A stretch of 64,000 bases of DNA from Streptomyces peucetius. Its GTDB lineage: Bacteria; Actinomycetota; Actinomycetes; Streptomycetales; Streptomycetaceae. Position 1 is the stretch's first letter, and every line of letters begins with the position of its first letter. The stretch is from assembly GCF_025854275.1 (NCBI RefSeq), contig NZ_CP107567.1, forward strand, positions 62,001 through 126,000, written 5' to 3'. The notes under the pieces were generated by a model. That model saw only the letters and a program-made list of their open reading frames with translations. It made no database searches and had not been told where the DNA came from. A program made the position numbers and the translations under genes. Below are positions 16,756 through 25,843 of this stretch, piece by piece.

Positions 16756-17035
16756 GTGACCCAGCACGATTCCGCCCGCGCGGCAGTGTTCTCGGCCGGG
16801 TCCTGGGGCACCGCCGTCGCCAAGATTTTGGCCGACGCCGGCACTAGCGTCATCGTGCACGCCGGCGCGGCGAGATCGCCGACGCGATCAACACGCAGCA
16901 CTGCAACCCCGGCTACTTTCCGGACCACGAACTGCCCGCCTCTCTGACCGCGACGACCAACCCGGCCGCCGCGCTGGACGGCGCGGACTTCCTGGTGCTG
17001 TCCATCCCCGCGCAGACCCTGCGGGCCAACCACGA
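16756..17035 (+). pseudogene. gpsA: gpsA fragment, N-terminal part, frameshifted
   Basis: From GTG 16756, behind AGAGGACC, the reading is VTQHDSARAAVFSAGSWGTA and AKILADAGTSVIVHA, the Rossmann GxGSWGT loop of GpsA. After about 16865 the sense moves to another frame: GEIADAINTQHCNPGYFPD, LPASLTATTNPAAALDGADF and VLSIPAQTLRAN. One missing C (gccgg where gcccgg is expected) accounts for the shift. Homology stops at about 17033, where the sequence joins the truncated recombinase on the other strand. With the C-terminal fragment at 12547-12790 this makes one gene split into opposite halves. Confidence 0.85.
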
Positions 17036-17903
17036 ACAGGTCGTGGGCCTTGCGCTCCAGGGTCCGGGCCGCCCTGCGAACGATGTCCGGACGCTCAAGC
17101 AGGCAGAAGAGGTCGGCGGACGCGACGGCGTCCTCGGGGACATAGATCGGGCGGGCTTTGCCGTATTTCGCGACGGCTTGGACGGTGTACTCGGCTGCCC
17201 CTCCCGGCATTCCTGGCCAGAGTCCGATCTCGGGAAGCAGCACGGTCGCCCACTCCCGCCAGCGTGCCCCCGTGCCCAGGGCGATGTCGCTGCCCGCGCG
17301 GCCGCGCAGCGGGGACCATCCGCGGAAGGCCGGATCCACCTGGGCGTTGGGCAGTTGCCCGCCCAGCCCGACGTCCCGGAGGTAGCGGTACTGCTCGAAC
17401 GTGAGGTGTCGGATGTCCATGCCCGACCGGACCCGTGGCGCCAGCGCGTTGCGTCCCCGCGCAGCCAGCCTCGCCGGGCGGTGCGGCAAGATCTTCCGGT
17501 CGACGAGGAAGCCGTAGAAGTCGTCCAGGACGAACGATTCCCGGCTCCAGACCGACGCTCCGACCGGCTTCTTCTGCCGCTGAGTCCGGTGGCCCCGGTA
17601 CGAGACGAGATCAGACTCCGACGCTGACAGCACATCGCTGTCCAGACCGGCAACATGGTCGTCCAGCCGGCCGATCACCCGCCCGTAGTCCTTCAGCGTG
17701 GTCTCGTCCAGCAGTGCCGTCGACAGATACCTGCCGAACTCGCACAGGGGCGGGACCGGCATCTGTGTCTCCTCGTCGAGGTACACCGGCGTCCCATCGA
17801 GGACGCCCCGCCGTTCCAGCAAGGCGGTCACCCTCGCAGCGGAGATCACATCAGAATCCAGGTACTTCCCCAGCAGCCCGGACTGCACAAAGGCAAGATC
17901 CAC
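17036..17903 (-). pseudogene. Tyrosine recombinase/integrase, 3' truncated
   Basis: From ATG 17903 the protein reads MDLAFVQSGLLGKYLDSDVI and later EFGRYLSTALLDETTLKDYG and IGRLDDHVAGL, an N-terminal SAM-like core-binding region. It is followed by SYRGHRTQRQKKPVGASVW, FVLDDFYGFLVDRKIL and RPIYVPEDAVASADLFCLLE. This resembles the long site-specific integrases found in Streptomyces. The homology ends near EHR KAHDLF-like sequence at about 17036, where gpsA begins, so the C-terminal catalytic Arg/His/Tyr segment is missing; the open frame to 16683 is read-through on the antisense of gpsA. Not functional as it stands. Confidence 0.65.
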
Positions 17904-17990
17904 ACTCGCCCCTCCCCAGGGGCTGGAGAGGAACTCCCATCAGCTCACCTGTCTCGTGTCGACGATCAAGTTTTTCCCCAGGTTGGGCGG

Positions 17991-18035
17991 TTTGAGCGTC
18001 ATGTAATTCCCCATCCGGAATTCTCCTAATTGGCC
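17991..18035 (+). repeat. IS21 left terminal inverted repeat
   Basis: The segment starts tttgagcgtcatgtaattcc and its reverse complement aligns with 21101-21147 over two blocks. IS21 ends normally begin with TG; here the first bases are TTTG, so the exact boundary may be a few bases off. Confidence 0.6.
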
Positions 18036-18130
18036 ATGGGTAGCGCGGAGGTCGGGATCGAGGGACCTGGTCGTCGCGGAGCTGCTCACGTTCCTCGTCC
18101 CTTGGTTCGGATGGCCGATGGGCAGCCCGG

Positions 18131-19750
18131 ATGGCGAGGAGAACGTTCGTCGTGGTCGACATCACCGAGATCTACGTCCACTGGTACGCAGGCCGCTCGA
18201 AGAGCGAGCTGGCCGCGTCACTGGGGGTGGACCGCAAGACGGTCAGGAAGTACCTGGCCCCAGCGGAAGCGGCCGGGATCAGCCCCGGCGGGCCGCCAAT
18301 GAGCGAGGCCGACTGGTCGAAGCTCATCAAGGAGTGGTTCCCCGGACTCATCGACAGAAGGCTCAGGCAGGTGACCTGGCCGGAGATCGACCAGCACCGC
18401 GACTACATCCAGAGCCTGCTCGGGACGGTCACCGTCTCGACGATCCACCAGCGGCTTCGTGACGAGCACAAGCTTCAGGTGTCGATCTCCTCGTTCCGCC
18501 GGTGGATGCATGCGACGCTGCCGGACGAGGTGGCAAAGTCGCAGGTCACCGTGTTGCGCGACGAGATCGAGCCCGGATCGGAGGCCCAGATCGACTACGG
18601 CTTCCTCGGACAGTGGATCGATCCGCGGTCCGGCAAACGCCACCGGGTCTGGGCGTTCGTCATGGTCCTGCCGTGTTCGCGGCACATGTTCGTCCGGCCG
18701 GTGCTGCATCTGGACCAGCATGCGTGGACGGAAGCGCACGTCGCGGCCTTCCGCTACTTCGGCGGCGTCCCGCGCCGGCTCGTCCCGGACAACCTGAAGA
18801 CCGGGGTCGACAAGCCCGACCTCTACGACCCGAAGATCAACAAAGCCTATGCGGAACTGGCCACTCACTACGGCGCGTTGGTCGATCCGGCCCGGGCGGC
18901 GAAGCCGAAGGACAAGCCGCGGGTCGAACGGCCGATGCCCTATGTCCGCGACTCGTTCTGGCGAGGCCGCGAGTTCACCTCGATCGAGCACATGCAGGTC
19001 GAAGCCGTGACCTGGAGCCAACAGGTCGCCGGGCGGCGGAAGTGCCGGCCGCTGAGCGGAGCTGCCCCGATGACCGTGTTCGACGCGCTGGAGGCATCCG
19101 AGCTGCTGCCTTTGCCGCCGACTCCGTTCGTGCTGGCCCGCTGGTCGACGGCCACGGTCGGACCGGACATCCACATCAAGGTCGCCCGGACCCTCTACTC
19201 GGTTCCGTGGAAGCTGATCGGCCGCCGGGTCGATGTCCGCTCGACCGCCACGATGGTCCAGGTCTTCCACGACGGCCAGCTCGTCAAGACTCACACCGCC
19301 CTTGACCAGGGGAAACGCACGGACAAGAGCGACTATCCGCCGGAGAAGATCGCCTTCCAGATGCGGACGCCAGTCTGGTGCCGCAGCCAGGCATCCGAGG
19401 TCGGCGATGCCTGCCGCGAGGTGGTCGACCAGCTGTTGGAGGTCAATGTCCTCTATCGGCTCCGCGCTGCCCAGGGGGTCCTCGGGCTGCGGAAGAAGTA
19501 CGGCGACATGCGGCTGGAGGCCGCCTGCGCGAGGGCCATCGCGGTCGGCGACCCGTCCTACCGGACCATCAAGGGCATCCTCATTGCCGGCACCGAGACC
19601 GATCCTGAGCCCGAGTCCAGCGGAGACGCGGGGGCTGCGGCCTTCCTCCACGGTCCCGCCCGGCTTTTCGCCACCGTCGCGACCCCCGACACGACGGATG
19701 ACGACCACGACGACCAGGTCCACGACGAAGCCGAGGTGGAAGCCCGATGA
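18131..19750 (+). CDS. istA: IS21 transposase IstA
   Basis: A 539-residue transposase. The N-terminal helix-turn-helix reads HWYAGRSKSELAASLGVDRK, followed by the DDE core: AQIDYGFLGQW (first Asp), RRLVPDNLKTGV (second Asp), and DKPRVERPMPYVRDSFWRG (Glu region). The C-terminal beta-barrel (VARTLYSVPWKLIGRRVDVR) and an acidic tail (TTDDDHDDQVHDEAEVE) follow. IstA cuts and joins the element ends. The frame is intact. Confidence 0.92.
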   Translation: MARRTFVVVDITEIYVHWYAGRSKSELAASLGVDRKTVRKYLAPAEAAGISPGGPPMSEADWSKLIKEWFPGLIDRRLRQVTWPEIDQHRDYIQSLLGTVTVSTIHQRLRDEHKLQVSISSFRRWMHATLPDEVAKSQVTVLRDEIEPGSEAQIDYGFLGQWIDPRSGKRHRVWAFVMVLPCSRHMFVRPVLHLDQHAWTEAHVAAFRYFGGVPRRLVPDNLKTGVDKPDLYDPKINKAYAELATHYGALVDPARAAKPKDKPRVERPMPYVRDSFWRGREFTSIEHMQVEAVTWSQQVAGRRKCRPLSGAAPMTVFDALEASELLPLPPTPFVLARWSTATVGPDIHIKVARTLYSVPWKLIGRRVDVRSTATMVQVFHDGQLVKTHTALDQGKRTDKSDYPPEKIAFQMRTPVWCRSQASEVGDACREVVDQLLEVNVLYRLRAAQGVLGLRKKYGDMRLEAACARAIAVGDPSYRTIKGILIAGTETDPEPESSGDAGAAAFLHGPARLFATVATPDTTDDDHDDQVHDEAEVEAR

Positions 19751-20505
19751 CCGTGATGGACGCCGCCCTGCGGGAGTCTCTCAAGGCCCTGCGACTGTCC
19801 GGCATGCTGGAAACCCTCGACGCCCGCCTCGCCCAGGCCCACGGCGGTGAGCTCGGCCACCTCGACTTCCTCCAGGTCCTCTGCCAGGACGAGATCACCC
19901 GCCGCGAGACCGTCGCCTTCCAACGCCGCCTGCAACGAGCAAAGTTCGAGCAGCAGGTCACCCTGGAGGAGTTCGATTTCACGGCCTCCTCGAAACTGCC
20001 CGCCGCCCAGATCCGCGACCTCGGAGCCCTGCGCTGGCTGCATGCCGGCGAGTCGGTCATCCTCTTCGGTCCGGTCGGCGTCGGAAAGACCCACATCGCC
20101 CAGGCCCTGGGCCACCTCGCCGTCCGCCAGGGCGCCCACGTCCGCTTCGCCAAGACCAGCCGCATCCTCGCCGACCTCGCCGGCGGCCACGCGGACCGCA
20201 CCTGGGACAAACGGATCCGCGAACTCGTCCGACCCGACGTCCTCGTCCTCGACGACTTTGCCATGCGACAGCTGTCCGCGGCCCAGGCGGATGACCTTTA
20301 CGAGCTCGTCTCCGAGCGGCAGGGACGCTCGCTGATCATCACCAGCAACCGGGCGCCCAGCGACTGGTATCCCCTCTTTCCCAACCCCGTCGTGGCCGAG
20401 TCCCTCCTGGACCGCCTCATCAACACCAGCCACCAGGTGATCATGAACGGGCCCAGTTACCGCCCGAACAAGCGGCCCAGGAATCCCACCGACAAGACCA
20501 AATAG
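19747..20505 (+). CDS. istB: IS21 AAA+ ATPase IstB
   Basis: A 252-residue helper ATPase starting at ATG 19747 and overlapping istA by 4 bp. It has the Walker A GPVGVGKTH, Walker B DVLVLDDFAM and sensor region SLIITSNRAPSDWYPLF typical of DnaC/IstB proteins, which choose target DNA and activate IstA. It ends in a basic tail (RPNKRPRNPTDKTK). No lesion is visible. Confidence 0.92.
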   Translation: MTVMDAALRESLKALRLSGMLETLDARLAQAHGGELGHLDFLQVLCQDEITRRETVAFQRRLQRAKFEQQVTLEEFDFTASSKLPAAQIRDLGALRWLHAGESVILFGPVGVGKTHIAQALGHLAVRQGAHVRFAKTSRILADLAGGHADRTWDKRIRELVRPDVLVLDDFAMRQLSAAQADDLYELVSERQGRSLIITSNRAPSDWYPLFPNPVVAESLLDRLINTSHQVIMNGPSYRPNKRPRNPTDKTK

Positions 20506-20539
20506 GGAAACCGGTGGACGTCGTCGGGATACTGCCGTC

Positions 20540-21064
20540 ATGGCCGTCACTCAGCAACTCGCCCGCATCCCGGCGGAGTATCTCGCCTCCTGCCGCCAGT
20601 CAGCCGACGTATCGACGGATGGAGATCCTCTCTGGGATCCGCCGTCGGCGAATGTCCTGGACCTGGATTGGGCGCCGTTCCTGCTTGAACGGGTTTGTGA
20701 GCTGGGAGGTCTCGATGACGTCCATCGGAGTGCTCTCCGGCAGGCTTTCGACGGCGACACTGCCATCGACCTCGCCTTCCTCAACACCCCTCCGCATGCA
20801 ATCGGCCCCTTTGGGCCGGCACCCACGGCCCTCTCTGCAGGTCAGGTGGCTCGTGTTGCGGAACTGCTCGGGCAGATCGATTTTCCGGCCCTCCTGGCCG
20901 CCCTGCCGACAGACGAAGCAGAGGCCGCCTCCTTGATCGGCAACGGCGCAGACAAGATCGTCGGTGGCCCGAAGAAGTACGTGTTGGGGCACTTCAACGC
21001 CCTGCGCGAGTTCTATCGTGTTGCATCCCAACGGCAGCTTCTCGTCGTGCTCTGGTGGGACTGA
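20540..21064 (+). CDS. DUF1877 (YfbM-like) protein, apparent IS21 passenger
   Basis: A 174-residue protein beginning MAVTQQLARIPAEYLASCRQ. VLDLDWAPFLLERV and the closing LREFYRVASQRQLLVVLWWD match the DUF1877 family, small cytoplasmic proteins of unknown function. It lies 34 bp after istB and 36 bp before the element's right inverted repeat, so it travels with the IS. Base composition is similar to its neighbours. Possible roles (immunity, host benefit or regulation of transposition) are guesses. Confidence 0.75.
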   Translation: MAVTQQLARIPAEYLASCRQSADVSTDGDPLWDPPSANVLDLDWAPFLLERVCELGGLDDVHRSALRQAFDGDTAIDLAFLNTPPHAIGPFGPAPTALSAGQVARVAELLGQIDFPALLAALPTDEAEAASLIGNGADKIVGGPKKYVLGHFNALREFYRVASQRQLLVVLWWD

Positions 21065-21100
21065 CACGGACCGCGTCACCGTCGGCTCGCGTCAGCAGCT

Positions 21101-21147
21101 GGGGAATTGCGTGAACTTCCGCCTGAGGAATTACGTGAGCGTCCACA
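21101..21147 (+). repeat. IS21 right terminal inverted repeat
   Basis: It contains ggggaattgcgtgaacttcc and then gaggaattacgtgagcgtcc, matching the left end in reverse complement. Immediately to the right the HEAT-repeat coding sequence begins, in mid-gene, which fixes the boundary at about 21147. Confidence 0.65.
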
Positions 21148-22085
21148 CGGCTGCTCAGCTGCTCGGCCAGCAGCGCGGTGCGCTCGGGCACCCGGGCCCC
21201 CAGGGCTTCGTGGAACGTACGCAGCAGGGCCGTGGTCGGCGCGTACACACGCGTGTGCCGGTCGAGATCCTCGAAGGCGGCGACGATCTGGGGCGCCACT
21301 GTGTCCGTGGCCGCCGGGCGGCTCGGGGCCGGCGCGATCGGCCGCACGGGCAGGGCGCAGGCCATCTCGCGCAGCAGGCCGACGGCGGCCGGCACGACGT
21401 CCTCGCCGAGCGCGTCCGGGGCGCAGCGGGCCCGCTGGACCAGGGCCGCAAGCCGGGTCGCCGGGCCCTGGGCCGGGTCGGCGGCGAGCCCGGCGAGCCA
21501 GTTCGTCACCTGGTGCCAGGCCGCCGTCAGGCGCAGTGCCAGGGTGGCCGCCGCCTGAACGATCCGCAGCCGCGCCGCGATGCCGCGCTCGGCGGCCAGC
21601 CGCTCGCGCAGCACCGCGGCGGCCCGGTCGGCGTCGTCGAGGAAGAGCCCGAGCCCGCCGATCGCGGCCAGGCGCACGTCCGGGTCGTTGTCGCGGGCGA
21701 GTTCGGCGAACTCCCCACCCAGCTCGCACAGAAGGCCGACGGCCTGCGCGCAGCCCGTCGGTGGGTAGTACTCGATCTCGGTGCCGTCGTCCTCGAAGCC
21801 CCGCTCCAGGGACTCCCGGCCGATGCTGACCAGCAGCGCGACGACGGCCGGCCGGTCGGGCGTGGCACCGTCGGCGGCCAGCTCGAACAGGAAGGGCAGG
21901 CTGGCTGCCGTGGGCGGGTACACGCTGCCCTGGTGGTGGATCGCACCGTAGAAGCGGTCGAGCGCCTTTCGGCGTTCCTCCGTGTCCGGGGAGCGCAGCG
22001 CCCACAGCAGCGCCGGTACCTCCTCGGCCGAGCCGTATGCGTGCTCCATCGAAGCCCAGTCGATGTCATGAAGTCCGTCGAACAT
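21148..22085 (-). CDS. HEAT-repeat protein, 3' end cut by IS21
   Basis: From ATG 22085 (MFDGLHDIDWASMEHAYGSA) the protein has repeated helical pairs such as TPDRPAVVALLVSIG, DPDVRLAAIGGLGLFLDD and ATRLAALVQRARCAPDALGE, as in HEAT/PBS-lyase-like proteins of Streptomyces. At the IS21 end the native sequence stops after LLAEQLSSR; the frame then runs about 50 codons into the IS to 20994. The product is therefore a truncated protein with an IS-encoded tail. MVLIM, four codons upstream, is an alternative start. HEAT proteins of this kind are sometimes immunity proteins, but nothing here proves it. Confidence 0.7.
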
Positions 22086-22587
22086 AATCAGAACCATTCC
22101 AGGCGGCACTGACAGCAGGAGCTGTTCCCGGGCGGGCCTGCGACGCCATCGGCACGGGCTGGGACCGGCGGGGCCGGGCGGACTGCGCTGGAAGGGGCGT
22201 ACGGACAGCGACCGCCGCGAGCGCGGGCTACTCAACACCGGTCCCTGCCCCTCGAGTTCGGGCAAGGACTCCGGTCCCTCGACCGGAAGGAGGCCACACT
22301 GTTTGTGATCACGCCAATTCGCCGCGTGAGAAGTCGAGTTGACGACCGGTCAAATTGAGATGCTGCCACATTGCGATCAGATCACGACATCCTTAAATGG
22401 GACTAGACCGCAGCGACTCAACGCGTGTAACTCCCTTGAATACAGGGCCAGTTGACTGATCATCAATTCCAGAGCACTGATAACGGAAACAACTTCGGAA
22501 ACGACGATCCCATTTGTCTGAAATTTCCGCTCATTTGGTCTGGCAAGCTTTCGCGCACCCATCCCCTGACCAAGGAAGAGGTGTAGT
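22086..22587. other. 502-bp intergenic region, AT-rich in its right half
   Basis: No gene is supported. From about 22300 to 22550 the base composition is clearly lower in GC than the surroundings (for example ccttaaatgggac, tttgtctgaaatttccgctc). It separates the divergent HEAT gene and metalloprotease gene and probably holds the metalloprotease promoter. Confidence 0.4.
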
Positions 22588-24651
22588 TTGTCCGGACGCA
22601 GAAGACTCAAGAAGCCTCCGCGTCGCACGTCCCGCCGACTCATACTCGGCACGGCCGCGGTCGCCGTCATGGCGGTCGTGGCCGGAGTGGCTCACCAGGC
22701 GACCCAGCAGGGGTCGGACGCACCCCGACCGCTGCCGCTCGCCCAGCAGGAGGCGCTCGCAGCAACCCCGGAGCCGGCCAAGGAGCCGGCTCGCGACAAG
22801 GACCCCGAGCCGCTCAAGGAACTCCCCAAGAGCGAGCCCAAGCGGGGCCTCATCTACGACGGGCTGAAGCCCGCGCACGAGGGGGATCCGTGCGCGGGGG
22901 TGTACCGCACGGCCGCCGGTCACTGCACTCATGGCCCTGACGCCCCTCCGAAGGGCGTTGACGTCAAGAAGGACACCCCTCCCGCGGTGAAGGCCGCCGC
23001 ACCCGCCGAGGATCCGACCACGGCGGAGAGCGCCAAGCCGTCCGAGGGAGAGCTTCCGCGCACCGGCGCGCCCGCGCTCGACGCCGCGGCCGGAAAGGCG
23101 AGCAACCCTCCCGCTGCCGGGGGTTCCGCCTCGCAGGCCCCCGCGGCGAACGGGCCCGCCGGGCAGACCGTGCGCTGCGAAGGCGACGGCAACAGCGGCA
23201 ACCGTGTCCAGGTGGTGTACGTGCACGCCCCCGGACGAGACCGGTACGCGCAGTACTTCCCGTCGTTCCGCAAGTGGGCCGCCGACGCCGACCTCATCTA
23301 CTCGGAGAGCGCCAAGGACACCGGCGGTGTGCGGAACATCCGCTACGTGACGGCCGCCGACTGTACACCCACCGTGCTCAACATCGAGCTCCCGGCCTCC
23401 GCGCTGTCCGAGTTCAGCGCCACGAACAGGGCGCTCGCGGCCAAGGGCCTCGATCGCCGTGACCGCAAGTACATGATCTTCGCGGACACGCAGGTCTACT
23501 GCGGCATCGGCACCTTCGCCGGGGACGAGCGTCCCGGTCAGAACAACCTCAGCAACTTCGGCCCGTCCTACGGCCGTACAGACACCGGCTGCTGGGGCGG
23601 ACACACCGCGGCGCACGAACTGGGCCACAACCTCGGCGCGGTGAACAACAGCGCACCCAACACCAGCCGGGGTGCGCACTGCACGGACGAGTACGACGTC
23701 ATGTGCTACTCGGACACCCCGTACTACCCGAGGATGCGCTACGTCTGCCAGGGCCAGGAGTACGAGAACCGTCTGGACTGCAACCACGACGACTACTTCC
23801 ACACCAACCCCAGGAAGGGCAGCTATCTCGACACGCACTGGAACGTCGCGGACAACCAGTTCCTGATCAAGGGCAACACCGGGCCCGAGCCGAACCCCGG
23901 TCCCACGCCGACGACCCCGACGCCCAAGCCCACCCCGACGAACGGCTCCGGCAGCGGGCCCGCCGTCACCGTCGGGCAGATCGGCCCGGACTCCGCAGTC
24001 GCCGGCTGGAGCGCGGTCAGAGGCGCGGCCTGGTACCAGATCTTCCTGAACGACCAGGCCATCGGCTGGGTACAGGCAACCAGCGCCCGTATCTACAACC
24101 TGAAGCCGGGAACCGACTACACCGTCTCCGTCTCGGTGCGTGACTCCTCGGGCCGCGACAGCGGCCGGGGCAAGGCGGCCTCATTCCGCACCTCAGGCGG
24201 TGGTGACGGCGGTGGTACGACTCCCACGCCCAACACGCGCCATCTGCTCACCAACGGCGCCACCGGGAACGCCGCCGAGATCTGGGGCGGCAGGAGCGGC
24301 GACGGCACTGTCCTCGTCGGCTCGCAGCGCAACGGATACGCCCAGCAGCAGTGGTACTTCGACAACGCGGGCAACGGCTACACCCGTATCCGTTCCGCCG
24401 TCTCCGGCAAGTGCCTCCAGGTCGGCGGCGCCGCCTCCGCCGGCATGTATGTGGTGCAGCAGCCCTGCGCAGACACCGCTGCCCAACGGTGGAGGATCGC
24501 CCGCAGCGGCAACGGGGTGACGGTGACGGCCGGTGACAGCCGATACGTCCTCGGCGTCAGCAACCGCCCGTACTACGGGTCGTGGCTGATCGAGCTGCAG
24601 CACGCGGCAGGCGCGCCGGCCCAGGTGTGGACGGTCCAGAAGGCCGCCTGA
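22588..24651 (+). CDS. Secreted zinc metalloprotease with FnIII and ricin-B lectin domains
   Basis: A 687-residue protein. The start is TTG 22588, preceded by AAGGAAGAGGTG. A basic N-terminus (SGRRRLKKPPRRTSRR) and hydrophobic stretch (LILGTAAVAVMAVVAGVA) form a signal peptide or anchor. Residues about 45-185 are a low-complexity Pro/Ala/Lys linker. The protease domain has HELGHNLGAVNN at about 343, with the HExxH zinc motif and the following Asn/Gly, and many Cys. A Pro/Thr linker precedes an FnIII domain (about 453-535) and a C-terminal ricin-type lectin domain (NGATGNAAEIWGG, GKCLQVGG, QQPCADTAAQRWRI) for polysaccharide binding. It probably degrades proteins outside the cell. Confidence 0.85.
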   Translation: MSGRRRLKKPPRRTSRRLILGTAAVAVMAVVAGVAHQATQQGSDAPRPLPLAQQEALAATPEPAKEPARDKDPEPLKELPKSEPKRGLIYDGLKPAHEGDPCAGVYRTAAGHCTHGPDAPPKGVDVKKDTPPAVKAAAPAEDPTTAESAKPSEGELPRTGAPALDAAAGKASNPPAAGGSASQAPAANGPAGQTVRCEGDGNSGNRVQVVYVHAPGRDRYAQYFPSFRKWAADADLIYSESAKDTGGVRNIRYVTAADCTPTVLNIELPASALSEFSATNRALAAKGLDRRDRKYMIFADTQVYCGIGTFAGDERPGQNNLSNFGPSYGRTDTGCWGGHTAAHELGHNLGAVNNSAPNTSRGAHCTDEYDVMCYSDTPYYPRMRYVCQGQEYENRLDCNHDDYFHTNPRKGSYLDTHWNVADNQFLIKGNTGPEPNPGPTPTTPTPKPTPTNGSGSGPAVTVGQIGPDSAVAGWSAVRGAAWYQIFLNDQAIGWVQATSARIYNLKPGTDYTVSVSVRDSSGRDSGRGKAASFRTSGGGDGGGTTPTPNTRHLLTNGATGNAAEIWGGRSGDGTVLVGSQRNGYAQQQWYFDNAGNGYTRIRSAVSGKCLQVGGAASAGMYVVQQPCADTAAQRWRIARSGNGVTVTAGDSRYVLGVSNRPYYGSWLIELQHAAGAPAQVWTVQKAA

Positions 24652-24678
24652 GCCCGAGGACCCCGCATCAGTTCCCAA

Positions 24679-24711
24679 GACGGCCGGCGGGCCGGTGGCC
24701 CGCCGGCCGTC
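24679..24711 (+). terminator. Strong hairpin after the metalloprotease gene
   Basis: The arms gacggccggcggg and cccgccggccgtc form a perfect 13-bp stem around the loop ccggtgg, 28 bp after the metalloprotease stop. There is no T-tract, as is common for actinobacterial terminators. Confidence 0.7.
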
Positions 24712-24751
24712 CCCATTCCACCCCCACATTCCATTCATGGAGGACATCGTC

Positions 24752-25399
24752 ATGCGCCGAGCCCTCGTCCCGGCCGTCGCCACCGCGTTGGCGGGCGCGG
24801 CCCTGTCCCTGACCACCGCCACCGGCGCCCTGGCCCACGGTGACACCTTGAAGGTGGAGATCACCGGACACGACTTCGGTCGCGTGCGAACGACCGTCAC
24901 CTGGGAGAACGACAACGACCCGGTCGACGAGCGGGTCGCTGCCACGGTGAACGCTTTCAGCGCCGACGGAAGCAGGGCTCTCGGCCCGTGGAAGCTTGCC
25001 CGCGACCCCGACTCGGCGACCGGCTACACCACCGCGGAAGCGCTGCCCCCGGGGCGCTGGAGGGTCACCGTGGAGGCGGGCCATCCGGGGCTCGGCCGTG
25101 ACGAGGAGGAGATCACGGTCTCTCCCGGGACCCCTGCCTCGCCCACGGCCGGACCAAGCACGGTACGGCCCACGGCCGGAGAAGGTCCGGCACAGCCCGA
25201 GTCCGCCACGCCCCCCGAGTCTGCGGGACGCGACGGCAAGGGGCCGACCACCGCGGCTGCCGCCAGGGAGACAGCGGCCCGTTCCGGTACGGGGGGATCC
25301 GGCACCCTCCTGCTGGCAGGGGGAGTCCTGTTGGCGTGTGCGGTCGGCGCCGGTGTCGTCTGGCGCATCCGCCGCACCGGGGCGCGGGGCGCCCGCTGA
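24752..25399 (+). CDS. Membrane-anchored extracytoplasmic protein, CopC-like Ig fold
   Basis: A 215-residue protein from ATG 24752, behind GGAGG. The signal peptide runs MRRALVPAVATALAGAALSL to about ALA-HGDTLKVEI. An approximately 90-residue beta domain (VEITGHDFGRVRTTVTW, ATVNAFSADGS, GRWRVTVEAGHPG) resembles CopC/FixG-like Ig folds. A Pro/Thr/Ala-rich stalk leads to a C-terminal membrane helix (TLLLAGGVLLACAVGAGVVW) and basic RIRRTGARGAR. It has no LPxTG motif, so it is probably held by the helix. No metal ligand set is clear. A hairpin terminator follows. Confidence 0.65.
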   Translation: MRRALVPAVATALAGAALSLTTATGALAHGDTLKVEITGHDFGRVRTTVTWENDNDPVDERVAATVNAFSADGSRALGPWKLARDPDSATGYTTAEALPPGRWRVTVEAGHPGLGRDEEEITVSPGTPASPTAGPSTVRPTAGEGPAQPESATPPESAGRDGKGPTTAAAARETAARSGTGGSGTLLLAGGVLLACAVGAGVVWRIRRTGARGAR

Positions 25400-25465
25400 C
25401 CTGAGGGGTCCGGCGGGGAGCGGGGGCGGGTGCAGGAGGATGCCTCGTCTCCCCTGTTCGGGTAC

Positions 25466-25492
25466 GGCGTGGGCGGCTCAGCCGCCCACGCC
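25466..25492 (+). terminator. Hairpin after the CopC-like gene
   Basis: The arms ggcgtgggcgg and ccgcccacgcc make a perfect 11-bp stem with loop ctcag, 67 bp after the stop codon at 25399. Confidence 0.6.
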
Positions 25493-25633
25493 GGCCTGGA
25501 TTTCCGAGGAGTTGTCGTCAAATGTCACGCTCGCATCTGGAACGATGCGGGGGTGAAGGCTGCTTGGCAGGTCGGCGACTTCCCGCTTGCCATGGCCCAA
25601 CGCGTGCTCGAAAGCTCCCGGCTCTCCGGCTCA

Positions 25634-25843
25634 TCACGCCTCCCCTCCACCGCCACCGCCAATGGAGGCCTGCTGACCAGATGCGCCACCGGCGTTGTCG
25701 GCGGGGTCGACGGGATTCTTCCAGTGGCTGTAACTGCCGTGGTCACGCTCACGCCGCACGTCGATGGCCCACTGGACCGCTCCGTAAAGCACGACGACCG
25801 CCGCGAAACCACCGATCACCAACCACATCTCCACTGGTGCCAC
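25634..25843 (-). CDS. Small single-span membrane protein
   Basis: A 69-residue ORF from GTG 25843; ATG 25828 (MWLVIGG) is perhaps the true start. One transmembrane helix, MWLVIGGFAAVVVLYGAVQW, is followed by a charged tail (AIDVRRERDHGSYSHWKNPV) and a Gly-rich C-terminus. This layout is common among short Streptomyces proteins of unknown function. It lies alone between a terminator and the Lrp-family regulator. Confidence 0.55.
   Translation of the reverse strand: MAPVEMWLVIGGFAAVVVLYGAVQWAIDVRRERDHGSYSHWKNPVDPADNAGGASGQQASIGGGGGGEA

Larger units (their letters stand above)
17991..21147 (+). mobile_element. IS21-family element with a passenger gene
   Basis: The element has istA and istB overlapping by 4 bp. 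The outer ends 17991-18035 and 21101-21147 align as imperfect inverted repeats of about 46 bp with two conserved blocks (ggaattac.tga at the outer block, gaa.ttccg at the inner). The right copy lies beyond a DUF1877 gene, so that gene is inside the element. The trinucleotide cgg flanks both ends and may be part of the target duplication. The right end interrupts a HEAT-repeat gene. The total of about 3.16 kb is longer than usual for IS21 because of the passenger. Confidence 0.75.

Noticed and set aside
17036..17990. A tRNA or att site next to the truncated integrase
   Set aside because: I found no tRNA-like arms or GGTTCGAxTCC-type T-loop and no repeated att core in the window.
18218..19723. 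A 501-residue minus-strand open frame
   Set aside because: Antisense shadow of istA; composition is Asp/Arg/Gly-rich with no domain.
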